A stretch of DNA of 64,000 bases from Diphasiastrum complanatum (Eukaryota; Streptophyta; Lycopodiopsida; Lycopodiales; Lycopodiaceae): contig CM055100.1 of assembly GCA_029204225.1 (NCBI GenBank), positions 15,181,623 to 15,245,622 of the forward strand. Reading direction: 5' to 3'. This document shows, one piece after another, positions 35,361-47,829 of this stretch. Numbering within the stretch: position 1 is the first letter of the stretch; every line of letters starts with the position of its first letter. The notes beneath the pieces were generated by a model. It worked only from the letters and a program-made list of their open reading frames with translations, had not been told where the DNA came from and ran no database searches. The position numbers were made by a program, and so were the translations under genes.

Positions 35361-36036
35361 GGAAATACAATAGGATATTGTTATTGTATGGATAGAAACT
35401 TCATTTTATCATATATTTGATGTTTAATCAAGTTCTTATTGAGTTTGCAACATTGCCAACTCAATAAGAACTTGATGTTTGATCAAGTTCTTATTGAGTT
35501 GTCAATGTTGTATATTGTGTTGAATTTCTAACCACAGATCAAGGGACACATTTTGGATCGTAGTGGTCTAAAATTCTTCACACTTCACACATGTGGATCC
35601 AAGATCTACCAAGAAATCAACATTCTATACATAGAAAACCAAGATATCAAGAGAGAAACACATGAAAAGGACATAGAAACACAAGAAATGAATTCTCCAC
35701 AAAAAAAGAAACTATGATGATTATTTCTCCATGCAGGTACAACCACTTATGGCTTTCAAAATGTCATTTAACCACTTGCCCCAAAATTGACCTAATTTTG
35801 AAACTTCTAAATACTTCATCAAAAACCTAGAAATTCTAGTCTAGATGCAATGTACCAAAATTAGCCAGTTAGAATGGTCCAAATGTGACCTCATCCACTT
35901 ATCTACTTGCCAAAAATAGTAAATCCACTATCTAGTCCCTTATTGAAAAATATGAAACTATCTCTAAGTTGAGATTTCAAGTTGGCCTCCAAAAATGTCA
36001 ATAATCCAACATAACTAGTTGACAAGTTTTTGCACG
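35361..36036 (-). repeat. Rearranged E/B-type LTR with inverted segment
   Basis: From the G-box-like site (35584) to 36036 it matches LTR E in minus orientation. The preceding block (35361-35580) is the expected adjoining part of the same LTR, but inverted in place: its reverse complement ends CCTATTGTATTTC, which is what should precede the G-box. It also contains three alternating-orientation copies of ATCAAGTTCTTATTGAGTT (35427-35445, 35458-35476, 35482-35500) giving strong hairpins. Confidence 0.7.
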
Positions 36037-36086
36037 AAATATAGTGGTAATGTGGCATTTGATCCACTATAATCCAAGGTGCCAGG

Positions 36087-36640
36087 TGTTGAAAATGCAG
36101 CAAAAATACTCTAATAAACCTTTGAAATGATGGAAGAATCACCTTGAATGGATCCAATTGAGATCCTATAGCAAAAACACCAACCAATTTAGTGTTTCCT
36201 AGCTTCATCTTGGCTTGAACGCCACTTGAAGGCTCAATTTCATGCAATAACCTTCAACGTGTAAAATTATGGACTGCCACATGTAGAGTACAATATTTAA
36301 ATTTCCAAATCAATCTGAAAATTGCAAAGTACTCAACACAAATAGCAAATATCAAGCATCTAGATCACCACCAACATTGGTAGATGGAAAACCAATTTTT
36401 TACTCATACTTTGATGGAGAAACCATCACATATTTATACATTAGTATCTTGGATATGAGAATTTTAAGGCTTCTCTATACTTTTCATAACCTAACCCTAA
36501 CATCCAACCTAATTGATCATTGGATCCACCCTAATTAGAGTCCTTGATACCGAGATCCGAAAACAATGAAAAGCATGCTATTTTTGTTGTCCTATTTTCT
36601 CTCTACCCTATCTAAGCATTTTTTGGCCTCATTTCAAAGG
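36087..36640 (-). repeat. Partial LTR of element M
   Basis: Starts TGTTGAAAATGCAGC and follows the LTR of element C (55804 onward), with shared CATCTTGGCTTGAAC and TTTTGGCCTCATT words. It ends against gag sequence near 36640. Confidence 0.65.
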
Positions 36641-36649
36641 TGCCATTTG

Positions 36650-37024
36650 AACATATGAATGAGCACTCTCTCGCTTCTTTTGGTAACTTTGAAAGATTTG
36701 ATGCTTCAAGGCAAGAAACCCAGTGTTCTTTGACTCATAAACCTTTTGAAGGGAATCCCAAGCCTCTTAGGAGGAGGTAAACTCTCCTACTTCCTTTATG
36801 ATTTCATTGGCTACATTCATTTTAATACAATAAAGCGCTAGTTTGCACCTCTTCTTGTATTTAGTGGATTCTTGAGGGTGGATGGGCTCATCCTCCTCAC
36901 CACTCACTATGTCCATAAAATCTTGCATTACAAGGATTGATTCCAGTCTTGATTTCCAAATAGAATAGTTTGATTTGTTCAATCTATCACTAGAATCCAA
37001 AAGATAAGGGTTCATGGATGCCAT
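36650..37024 (-). pseudogene. Copia gag N-terminal fragment (element M)
   Basis: Starts MASMNPYLLDSSDRLNK and continues SNYSIWKSRLESILVMQ, PIHPQESTKYKKRCKLAL and IKMNVANEIIKEVGEFTSS. A stop lies at 36767, and related sequence continues to about 36650 before joining LTR DNA. It belongs to the same subfamily as element A. The zinc knuckle and everything downstream have been deleted. Confidence 0.85.
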
Positions 37025-39445
37025 CTTCCTCTAAACAAGAGATTGATTCTATAAGAATGGATACACAATAGATAGGATGCAAGTACTAGCTATCCCAATA
37101 TCTAGGGACCTGAGAATGATCAACAAATGAATTCTCAACAAGATGCCATTTGATGTTGAGCTCAATCAATATTATTGAAAAATATACAAAATGAAACTAG
37201 CTTGCTTGATGTAAAAAAACAACCAAAATTGACTCCTTGATCTAAACTTCACAAGGCTTATAAAGATCCAATCAACCTGAAAAAAGATGATCTAATTGCA
37301 CATAAATGCCACTCTAAACAATGGTGGAAAAGCTGCAACCTTCTTTAAAACTTTGCTATCATTGTAAAGGGGGGTAAGGCAATGGGCAACCATAGTGTGA
37401 ATATGAGACATTGTATGCCCTTGAAGAATTTGTCCCTCTTGAGAAATCCAAAGAGGTTTCAATTTCAATCCAAAATTGAGGCATGCCTTTGGCTCTTGTG
37501 TCATGTTGTTCCTTCTCTTGCTCACCACTTTATTCATGTTGCTGTAGATGCTACCAAACCTCCGCTATATACACCCACCCTCCAAAGTCGTTGCTGTCCC
37601 CATGCTCAAACCATAAGCAAGAGCTTGAATAAAATTGTGCAATGAAATGTTGTGAGATTGTATAAGCTTGCAATCTCTTGAATAGCTATTCTAGTTTTCA
37701 AGAAGAGGCATAAATCTATGCTTTTGTCTTATGTTGTCAAAGAACAAGAATTGCTAACATGAAATGCCTTTTTTAAAGACTAGTTATTACTTGTTTTGCC
37801 CATTTCTCCTATCATACTTTTATAACACATAAATGAAGATCAGTGCATATAAAAAAATTTCAAATCTCATAATTTGCTAATTTGCATATAAATGTCAAGT
37901 TTAAAATAACATTTTAACAAACCAATCCACTAGCACTCCATGTAAGCATTCCCTATAGACAATTCATTAGAAAAATGTGACAATTAAACAAATATTGTAC
38001 CAATCATAGGTGGTGATCAATTTGACATAAAAGTCATTTGTAGGTGCCTAGCCCACATGTACTTCTACGGAGGCACCTTTCCTATGTCAACATACTAGAA
38101 CTTTTGTTGTGTATGTAACCTTCCACACGTTTATTACAAGGTAACTCATATTAAAAGTCTTTTAATGACAAGCAATGAATTAAGACATAAATTACAATTA
38201 ACATCATGAAAATGTTAGTAAAATTATAGGTCCATTCTTCTCTAATGACTTGTTGCATCCTTTTCTAATGACTTGTTGCAACCTTGAAATCACTTTTAAT
38301 CATCAACATACTTTTAATTATTTACACTTTGATATCTTATGGTGATTGAAAAATGTGGCATGCTTGTAACACTTCTTCATAATTAAATTCACTATAAAAT
38401 ATGCACTACGGTAACTATCAACCACCCCAATGAAAACCATGTTGCTCCCAAGTCAATCAAGTTCATGAAGTCAAATCATCTCAATGAATCATCATGCATG
38501 ATAGTCCATCCAATATCACATAGCTCACACTTTATTTTTTTTATCTATGTTAAAAGTGATTCATAAATACTTAATCTTTATCAATCAATATTGAACTATA
38601 TGTTGGTTCTTTTTGGATTGAAGTGGCAATTTTGAACCATATCAAGAAATTAAAAATGAGCATAAATAACTCACAAATTTTAACAAAGTTAATTTCTAGA
38701 CGTTATTCTTTGTTGAATACATATGACTCACTCATCCTCTCTTATAGTCATTGTTGAGATTTTGAGGGAACTATGTCCCAATCAAAACACGTGCAACAAC
38801 ACTAAAGTATTTATCTAAATATTTTCACATTTACTTACTCCTCACCTAAAATAGTGCTCTCTTATGAAGCATTGTGGTAATCTAAAAAATATAATTAGCA
38901 CTAAAAACATGCCAAAAATACATACTTTAGAAACATACGTGAGAAAGTGGGCCAATGGGAATGCATTACTTGAAAATTTTTACTTGAATTTTAATCTTTT
39001 TTTGTGAGAGAGCAACACTTTCAAGATAGTTGCATGATCCACTAATTGGAACCTTTGGATTTCTACTATATTGAATCCATACTAGGAATTGATGTAGATG
39101 GTGCCACAAGTATGTTTCTTCACACAATTTCAATTGCTTTAACTATAAAAGTTGAAAACAATGTGTGTGTATGGAATAGCTTGGAACATGGTCAGATCTA
39201 GTCACCAAAATCTCTTAAGTAGAAATCACAAGATTCATGTGAGTCCCAATTTGGACCCAACTCTAAAAAGTAATCTCTAAGTTTAAAAATGACATTGGGC
39301 CTCTACTTTTATTTTAATTGCAAGGCCTAAGTCAAGTTATTTTATTTACAACTTTAATTGCGTGCTCATTGGGCCATGGGCTTATACACGCAGGATGCGA
39401 TGCCCTCGCAACAAATTTAGTGCAGGATTTTATTTATTTACACTT
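37025..39445. other. Leader of element M, then non-coding DNA
   Basis: 37025-37300 matches the leader of element A (shared TAGGGACCTGARAA word). From there to 39445 the DNA is AT-rich with no domain-bearing open frame on either strand and no terminal motif recognised. Confidence 0.45.
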
Positions 39446-40469
39446 TGTTGGGAATACCCCCAACACTCAGATTTACATCAGTATTCACCATTTGCAGATT
39501 ACAAAGATGTGTACAATCTAAGCACTGCAAAGAAGAGAGATTGCTACACCTCTATACAAGAATCTGAGAACACAAAGGTTCTGAACTTGTAGATGAATAG
39601 CAAAAGCAGTAGATCTACATTAAAGCACCAACAGAGCTTCTGAGCCTCTGTTCTGCATTGTGTCTGAATGAATGCTAGTGGCTTGAGCCTGACAAGTTAT
39701 AGCAAAAGCAAAATCGTGCTAGAGAGAAGAGGGCGCTGCAACTCTTTGCAAGAAAGAGCAAATGGTCATTTGCCATCTGGAACAGGGCTCTCATTTGCCA
39801 ATAAGAAGCTACCAACATAGGTTTGATAGCTAGAAACAGGTTTGATGGCTATTTCAAACAGTGCGATTGGCTGAAGATAAAACTTTGGAGTGCTAGTGAT
39901 GACTAACTGCCTCAGGAAATGCCACAGATATGTTAGATGGGCGATGCAGGACCTGCTTCTCTGATTTGCCTTGAATCTGATAGATGGGCGATGAGGACTT
40001 GGAGACCTGCCTGGAAATCGTTGCTTGAGAAGAGGATGAATGAAAGAACGATGGCCCAATGACCCGCTCAAAGTGTGTTGAGGTAGGCACTAAAGAACGA
40101 GGCTCCCGAGTGCGAAGGTGGGCTGGAGATGAAGCCCGATGGTGGCTGGCTACAATCGTACCTTCTTAAACCAATGACTTCCACAACAAAAATTGAACCT
40201 TACATGAGTATTGCCTCAGTATTAAATTACAAATGGTCTTTATGTAGACTATGCAGTTTAAATATAACTTAAAAGAGCGATAACTAGGCACAGCCATATG
40301 CCAAATTCATAAGTAGTAAAAGGCCGCCTTAGTGCCACAGAACAGATTTGACTCATAGCACTAAATATAGCTTAAAACCATACTAAGCACTGTGATAAGA
40401 AGTAAGGCTTATGATTTAGCATTAAGAAGCCGACAAAATGTAGTAAAGAGCCATAGTCATGGCTCCACA
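39446..40469 (-). repeat. Repeat I, copy 2 (solo-LTR-like)
   Basis: 1024 bp from TGTTGGGAATACCCCCAACA (itself a hairpin) to GGCTCCACA; the minus strand therefore starts TGTGGAGCC and ends CCCAACA. It is the inverted match of 26588-27934 and directly abuts the truncated 5' LTR of element H. No target duplication was found. Confidence 0.8.
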
Positions 40470-40757
40470 GAATCGTATTGTCTTCTCAATCAGTAGATAG
40501 CTACAGGGTTGCAAAATCTAAAGACGAAGTATCAAAAACTAACTGGCATTTTTCACACTTTTTGCATTTTTCGCATTCTCTCTGTTCGGAATTTTTGCAT
40601 TTTTCTATTAGAGCTAAAATGTGCGTAAGTGCATAGAATTCACATAGTTTCACATTTTTTGCCATCCAAAAAATGTGACAATTGCATAATAATGCATGTT
40701 TTTGCATCCTTAAATTTATTAGCTACAGTTGAGGCAGGAACGAATAGTTTGCTTCAC

Positions 40758-40769
40758 TGGTATTAGAGC
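40758..40769 (+). other. PBS of element H
   Basis: TGGTATTAGAGC one base after the 5' LTR end GCTTCA. Confidence 0.85.
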
Positions 40770-40798
40770 ACTGTTGTAGACTAAAATTAAGGACAAGA

Positions 40799-41750
40799 TG
40801 GCAACGAACCTACAATAGAAGGTTGTAAGCGTGTTTGATGGCAGCAACTACGTTGTCTGGAAACACAAAATGAAGATGCTACTCAGAGGAGAAGGCCTAT
40901 GGAGCGTAGTGGATGGTGCTGAAGTAACACTACAACAGAATCCGGCTGAATGAAGAAAGAAGAAGGATTAGAGCAATGGCTCTAATCACTCTGTCGCTTG
41001 CAAAAGACATCATGATGACCACCGTGGCCTACAAGACCAGCCATGAAATGTGGGAAAGGCTACAGGCCAACATGGGCGCATGACAAGTGCAGAGATCTTA
41101 CATCTCAATAATCAGCTTCTGAACATGAAGTGGGACGGCAGTGATCTAGACAAGCATGCAGGGAAGATGAAAGCAATCTTCGATCAACTGGAAACTATAG
41201 ATCAGAATCATGTGATTCCACCGGAGCAATAGTTCTTACACTTCATAAGAACTCTACCATCTACTTAATACAGCCTAAGGCCAATACTCATAAGGACACC
41301 TAACATGACATTCAGCGATGTTGTGAAAGCTGTAAAGGATGAAGTCATCATGAGAGATCATATTGACTCTCAAGATAGCAAGGACCAAGCATCATTGTTA
41401 GAAGAAAATAGAAAGCAAGAGTGCAAAGGCCAAGCACATCTTCAACAAGAGATGAAAACAGCTCAAGACCATCTGCAATATGCAATTACTATAAGAAGAA
41501 AGGACACTTAGAAAAAGATTGTTCGGAAATCCCAACAACTTTTGCATTCATTGTAAGAAGAAGGGACACCCAGCATTTGATTGTTGGTTCAATCCCAAAA
41601 ACAAGAACAAAGACAAGGCCCATACTGTTGAATCTTCCCATCAAGAGGAAGAACCAGAGCAAACTATGACAACAAGAGATGTGGCACACTCAGATCTTAA
41701 GATCGTCATAGACTCAGGAGCCACATCGCACATCACGTGCAAAAGATAAT
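40799..41750 (+). pseudogene. gag and protease start of element H
   Basis: ATG at about 40799 (MATNLQ, then a stop), VFDGSNYVVWKHKMKML and a long decayed gag core (41050-41511). There are two zinc knuckles: CNYYKKKGHLEKDC, with the second Cys lost, and CIHCKKKGHPAFDC, intact but in another frame. IVIDSGATSHIT (about 41705-41740) is the protease site. At least six stops or shifts are present. The double knuckle is shared with the gag of element C. Confidence 0.85.
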
Positions 41751-42845
41751 CCTAAAGGACTACAAGACATCCAACGGGGACAGAGAAGTTATCCTTCGAG
41801 ATAACAGCAAGCACCATGTTGAAGGGACATGAACTCTACGTATAAAGACCACATCTGGATACAAAGATTTAGAGGGAGTTTTACACATTCCCACATTGAA
41901 GAGTGATCTGCTATCAGTAGCAAAGATCATTGATATGGGGTTGAACGTTACTTTCAATAGTAACAAATGTCACATAAAGGACTGTGAAACCAACCAAATC
42001 CTAGTGATAGCTGAAAGAGAAGAAAACTTGTATCGAACAAGTATCCTAGATCCTATAGATCAAGTTCTTGTCGCCTCAGATGAAGAAAGCAAGAATGAAC
42101 TATGGCATAAGAGGATGTGCCATTGCAACATGAGCACATTCTACAGAATGTCAAGAAGCAAAATGGCAGAAGGCATGAATGTGACTGACAGAAAGATCAG
42201 TCTATGTGAATCATGTTTGAAGGGCAAGCAGCACCGTGAACCATTCAGATTCGAAGGATTACAAGCAAAGGAGGTTCTTGGACTGATACATAGCAATCTA
42301 TGTGGACTTATGAAAGTTCAGTCTATATCATGATCACAATACTTCACTACATTCATTGGGACACACATGACCTTTGTCTATTTTTTGAAGAAAAAGTCTG
42401 GAGTGTTTACAGTTTTCAAAGATTTTTAAAGTTTAGCTGAAACACAAACAAGAAGAAAAATCAAAGTTTTGAGATCTGATAATGGTGGAGAATACACTAG
42501 TATACAAATTCAAGAACTTCTTCCAGCATGAAGGAATTGAAAGGCAGTATATTGTGCCCTACACACCATAGCAAACGAGGTAGTAGAGAGAGGTGCATGA
42601 TGGTGCAAGCAAACTTATCGAAAGAATTTTGGACAGAAGCTATACTGATAGCCGTGTATCTCCAAAATAGGAACATGACAGTTGTTGTAAGCGATGTCAC
42701 ACCTTATGAGGCATGGACTGGCAAAAAGCCCAATCTCTCGCATGTTAGAGTGTTTGGTTGTAGGGCATATTGCCTTAGTAGTCAAAAATTCTCAATAGTC
42801 CATCACATTGATATCAAAGACTACATTCCTACATGGTTTTCTTGA
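41751..42845 (+). pseudogene. Integrase of element H
   Basis: 41896-42333 carries the pre-integrase region LLSVAKIIDMG and the zinc-binding LWHKRMCHCN...CESCLKGKQH. Decayed catalytic-core text follows, with VLRSDNGGEY at about 42468-42495, and 42528-42845 covers KEFWTEAILIAVYLQNR and HVRVFGCRAYCLS. The frame is broken in several places. Confidence 0.85.
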
Positions 42846-44000
42846 TGAAGAAATCTATATGAGACAGCCACAAGGCTTCCTTGATCCAGAATTCCTTGAT
42901 CTATGAAGTGTTTATGGGTGGAAACAAGCCGCAAGAGCTTGGCACAAAAGAATGTCTGAGTTTTTAGTCTCTGTTGGTTTTAGAAGATTAATTTCAGATA
43001 CTGATGTATTTGCTAAAACTGAGGGTAATACCTCTCTGATCTTAGTAGTTTTTGTTGATGACACTCTAATGTTTGGTAATAACTTAGAGATGATACAAGA
43101 AACCAAACAGCAAATAAGCCAAGATTTTGAAATTATGGACCTTGGAGAAGCTCAGAAATTTCTAGGAATAGAAATTACTAGAAATAAAGTAACTAGCAAT
43201 ATAAAACTTTCTTAGCAAAGTTACGCTTATAAACTTCTGGCAAACTATGCAATGCTAGAATGCAAAGGGAAAGAAACTCCTATGGCATTAGAAGCAAAAC
43301 TATCAAAAGAAGATTGTCCAAAGACTGAGTAGGAAGAGTTCGAAATGAGTAATACACCCTTTTAAAATCTGATTGGAGCTCTAATGTATCTAACTGTATG
43401 TACTCGGCCAGACTTGGCATTTCTATTCTATGTTTTAGCACAATTTTCTAGCAATCCAGAAAGGCACCATTAGGAGCTGGCAAAGAGAATCTTACGATAT
43501 CTCAAACACACCACGGACTTTGGCATTATGTATTCAAATCCAGATGAATCTGTTTTGAGCATACATCGATGCTACATGGGCAAGATCAAGGGATGATAGC
43601 AAATCTATCACTGGCGAATGCTTCATGATATGTGGAGGGCCAGTAAGCTGGGTCTGCAAAAAGCAAACTCTTGTCACACAATCCTCATGCGAAGCTAAAT
43701 ATGTAGCTGCTTCAAAGAATACAAACAAGATCGTGTGGTTGAGACAACTATTGAATGAGTTAGGAGAGCAACAAGCAGAACCTATTGTCATGTATATGGA
43801 TAATACCAGCGCAATCTCCATGACTCAAGATCTTGTCTTCCATTCTAGGACAAAGCATATTCAACTCAAGTACCATCATATCAGAGATTTTGTGTAGAAA
43901 CAGAAAATTTAGACTGAGTATGTGAAGACCGTAGAAATGAGAGTGGACCTTCTGATCAAGCCCCTTACAAAACAATTGTTCAAAAAACATAGGAAAAACA
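42846..44000 (+). pseudogene. RT and RNase H of element H
   Basis: 42952-43215 contains LVVFVDDTLMFGNN (catalytic YxDD-type FVDD) and DLGEAQKFLGIEI. The frame then breaks until 43625-43897, which has GGPVSWVCKKQTLVTQSSCEAKYVAAS, YMDNTSAISM and HSRTKHIQLKYHHIRDFV of RNase H. Much of the N-terminal RT is missing or unreadable. Confidence 0.85.
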
Positions 44001-44038
44001 TGGGAGTCGGCTGAAAGAGTCTTTAGTTCAAGAGGGAG

Positions 44039-44702
44039 TGTTGGAAAATGAACTTCACTTTCCTTCATCCTTGGATACTTCCATGCGGGATGAATCAGAT
44101 CTCGCAAAGGCGACCGCAAGTGCAGTCTATTCGAATGGAAGCAGACAACTGCAACCTATTAATGCTTAATCGCAGCCCCTTTGTTACAAGACCAACTTAA
44201 AAGGAAATGTATGAAAGAATATATATTTTCTCTACCAATGGACATAAGTAGAGAGATAGGAAAAACTGATAGCACAAAATAGAATAAAACAATTTTTGCA
44301 GTCAGATATGTGGCAGACTGTAAACTCTCCTTTAAGAAGTTTTCATAAAGCAATAGATCATTTTCTATCAGTTTTGCGCTGTGTACGCATGAATACAAGT
44401 ATTATTTATGTGAACATTGTTACTCTGATGAATGAATCATATTGTCTTCTCAATCAGTAGATAGCTATAGGGTTGCAAAATCTAAAGACGAAGTATCAGA
44501 AACCAACTGGCATTTTTTGCATACTCTCTCTTTGGGATTTTTGCACTTTTCTAGTAGAGCTAAAATGTGCGTAAGTGCGTAGAATTCACATAGTTTTGCA
44601 TTTTTTGCCTTCCGAAAAATGCGACAATTGCAGAATAATGCATGCTTCCGCATCCTTAGATTTGTTAGTTGCAGTTGAGGCATGAACGAGTAGTTTGCTT
44701 CA
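44039..44702 (+). repeat. 3' LTR of element H
   Basis: 664 bp, TGTTGGAAAATG to GTTTGCTTCA. Its second part matches the truncated 5' LTR (40470-40756), and its first part matches 28473-28860 in reverse. Confidence 0.9.
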
Positions 44703-44824
44703 CTAGACACCTCGGTGGACAAATACAAGAACAAGGATGGCTATCTGCTAGAAGCCATCAAGAGCAAGGATATGGCTCCAGCATGCGCATACCTAACCAA
44801 GTATACACATAGGCATAGGTCAAA

Positions 44825-45860
44825 GTGAAGCGCATCCCTATGCTGGTTTTTTTGTTACTAGTAAATCTCTTGAAGAAAGTACCAGACGTAAACCCAACAA
44901 TGGGATCCGACGAGCCATTGTCATTCTCTCACACCCACACCATTATTATTGATGTTGATAAATTTGATTACTTTGATACTAATGATGTGCTAGAGAGCTT
45001 TGATGAGATTGTATCTACAGGGGATGTATATACTAAGGAGGAGTTAAATCCATTGAGCAGTTCCCCAGCTCAATCCATTGTTGTTTCCAATCCCCTTTCC
45101 AACTCACCCATCCTTTCTGATATAGTAACCACTACCACCTCAATTTCTACCACCACTACCTTACCATCTGACCAACAAATTTGCATCCCCCCCTCGCATT
45201 ATTCACCTTTCCAATTCCCTATATTCAAAGATGCCAACAATTTGTCAAAGGCTACCAAGAAAGCTCTAGAATCCCGTGCTGAGACATCCTATCATTTGCA
45301 CTGGTTGATAAGTCAGAATGAAGAATTGGCTGACCAATTAGTCAAGAAGACCAAGGACCTGGAGGCTTGTCAAGCGGAGCTCAAAGAGAAACGAATACGA
45401 GCTTTAGAAGAAGTGCTAAGGAGCCTACAAGGATTGATCCAATAACAAATCCAAGGCTTTTTACAACTGCGAGATTAGCTCAAACAACAAGACATACAAG
45501 CTTCCACCGAACATCACAGATTCACAACCACAACAGATGAGCTGCTACAAGTTATACCAGAAGACACTGCTATAGTGCCACCACTCGGGAAGGCCATCAA
45601 AATGTAGAAATACATGGAGTTGATCCAAAGGTATGAAGCCCACAAGGCCAATACCAAATCTTATCAAGACCACCGTGAAAAGAAGCTGCTTGGATCCCAT
45701 AATCAAATTAAAAAATGTAATAATACTTGCAAAGAGTCATAGAATAGATGAACCAGCTTTGGAACACTACCTGTAAAGTACAAGCAGGGCTAGCACAACC
45801 AGAGAAGAAGGAGGACCAAGACTGGCATGGCACGAGAGGATCATCTGAGGCTGCTACATG
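44825..45860 (+). pseudogene. Ser/Thr-rich coiled-coil protein, broken after residue 206
   Basis: The open frame 44825-45445 starts MKRIPMLVFLLLVNLL. It continues with an acidic region (IIIDVDKFDYFDTNDVLESFDE) and a Ser/Thr/Pro-rich stretch (TTTTSISTTTTLPS). A helix follows, with heptad character from about residue 150 (LADQLVKKTKDLEACQAELKE, then RALEEVLRSLQ). After the TAA, related Gln/Lys-rich text continues with stops to about 45860. No known domain is recognised. The layout (low-complexity N-terminus, coiled coil, no pol, then PPT and LTR) parallels 15907-18760. 45861-46175 holds nothing recognisable. Confidence 0.45.
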
Positions 45861-46175
45861 ATCATACCCTACCATAATACATCTAACACTCCCTCCATCT
45901 CCTTCTCTACCTTATTCATCTTTAACCAGATCTAGTAACTCATGTTTTTTGATGATCAACATTGACCTGCAATCCATTCGCCCAATGGACTAATGATTTG
46001 TATTTATGTATAATCCTGAGATAGAAAAATTCCATTGATGTTTTGAACAGGGATGACATGACAATAGGCTTGGACTTCCACCAAAGGTCAACAATTGAAT
46101 AATGAAACAAAGTTGCAGAAGATGGAGAACTAGATCAACAACCGAAGAACCTGGCTGATGAAGTTAAGTTGAAAT

Positions 46176-46212
46176 TGCAGGAGGAGCGCAATGTTGGTAG
46201 TTTCTCTACCAA
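46176..46212 (+). other. PPT and start of a 3' LTR
   Basis: GCAGGAGGAGCGCAA is followed by TG at 46192 and a hairpin TTGGTAG/CTACCAA (46194-46212). The LTR-like DNA continues to 47133, where element A is inserted; no gene lies there. Confidence 0.5.
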
Positions 46213-47133
46213 GATCACAACCAGTCGAAGGCATATTTTTGGTGTCGGTTTATCCAAGAACTAAAGTGACTAGACTTGTAATCATGAACGCAACCATGGC
46301 ATCTTGTTGTGTAAGACCATAAGTTGAGGAAAGACTAGCTAGTTACATAAAAGTTAGTTGGATGTGACCCGATAGTGGGGAGTTCAACAATATTTGGTTG
46401 TAGAAAGTGACAGCCAATAAGCTCGATGGCGAGTAAGAAGGGAAGAGATAGAAAAAGAGAGGAGCCGAGGGACTGGAGAGAGGAGTGTATAGAGAGCAAA
46501 GAGTGAATGCGTTAGAGATTAAACAGACGATAGTCGATTCAGACAATCCAGAGAAGGATAGTCGATTTGATACGCTGGTGATCAGTGTTAGTGAATAGCA
46601 GAATTGACGAGTGAGCACGCATCTTGTGCATGGAGTTTTGTAAGAAGCTATTGTAATTGGAATGAGGAGTACTTCTTATCATTTCTATGTATAATGTTGT
46701 TGCTCGAGCCATGTGTTGAGTTCTTGTAGTATTCTGATGTTGAATGACGTGAATTGTGAATGTGAGTAAGAGTTTCATATCGAGTAAGTAGGAGATTATA
46801 GATCTGTAGCTTGTGAATAGTAATCTTGTAAGAAGCACGATAAGTGAGTAGATCTTATTTGTAGCTACCAAAGTGACATGCCTGAGTTAAGACGTCGAAT
46901 GCTTAAGAATTAGTTGTTAATTCATGCTTGCCATGTTCCATTCTTTGTGGAAATGCTGATGGAGAGAGATCTGTTATGAGTAGTAGTATTTTTGGTTGAT
47001 CTGAATAAAAGTGTTAGGATGTTTAATTCGCAGGTTCTACTTCTAAGCAGGTGATAATAACAAGTGCGAGAAATCAACATTAGTAGTGAGTTATGAAACG
47101 AGGATAGTTAGCAAACATTTGTCTCTCAATTGA

Positions 47134-47815
47134 TGTAAAAATTACAGCAAATAAGGATCCTAAAACACTTTAAATGATGAGGGAAACAATAGATTATGAT
47201 TTCATAAGATTAGCACAAGTTGAACCATCAAAATCCATCAAAAATCTATGCTTGAACCTCACTAAATGGCCCAAATACTTGAAGAAGGCTTCACACGTGT
47301 GAAAGTACGGCCTCCCACAGTCTGAGTACTGTACACCAGGCCTACATTCAATCCTATAATCATTAGTAATCACAAGTACTCAAACAATTATGAACATAGA
47401 GAGCAATTGCACCATTATGAGAGAAAAATCATGAAATTGCTTGATTGATTTTGGTGAGATATCATCACCTATATATACATGATCCATCACGGTTTTGGGC
47501 AGGTATGAGTAGCCCTAAACCTATCCCTAATGCTAATTTTGGTGGATCTTTCATCCCTACCAAGTTAGGGTTGGAATCTTGGAGATCCCTCAACAATGCA
47601 AAAACTACCAAAAATAGCTCCTATTTTTTCTCCCTTGTATCTAAGCATAATTTGGACTCATTCCAAAGGTTCTAACACTTAGGTCTACTTGAGAACATCC
47701 TTATGAATGGAATCCTATGCTATTTGGCACGTGTAACAAGCCACATCATGACCATCTAACTATTTACAAGTCATATGACCAAAACTAGTCAAGCTAGAAT
47801 TGTGAATTTTTAACA
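47134..47815 (-). repeat. 3' LTR of element A
   Basis: The plus strand starts TGTAAAAATT and ends TTTTTAACA. The minus-strand TATA is GTATATATAG (47478-47469), and the palindrome TTCACACGTGTGAA lies at 47290-47303, about 165 bp downstream of the TATA box. Confidence 0.97.
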
Positions 47816-47827
47816 CTCCTCCTCACT
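47816..47827 (-). other. PPT of element A
   Basis: Minus AGTGAGGAGGAG directly before the 3' LTR and directly after the pol stop codon (47832-47830). Confidence 0.9.
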
Positions 47828-47829
47828 AT

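Larger units (their letters stand above)
40470..44702 (+). mobile_element. Element H: decayed Copia
   Basis: A truncated 5' LTR (40470-40756), a PBS, degenerate gag-PR-INT-RT-RNase H, a PPT AAGAGGGAG (44030-44038) and a full 3' LTR (44039-44702). The LTR pair is clearly more divergent than that of element A, so H is older. Confidence 0.9.
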
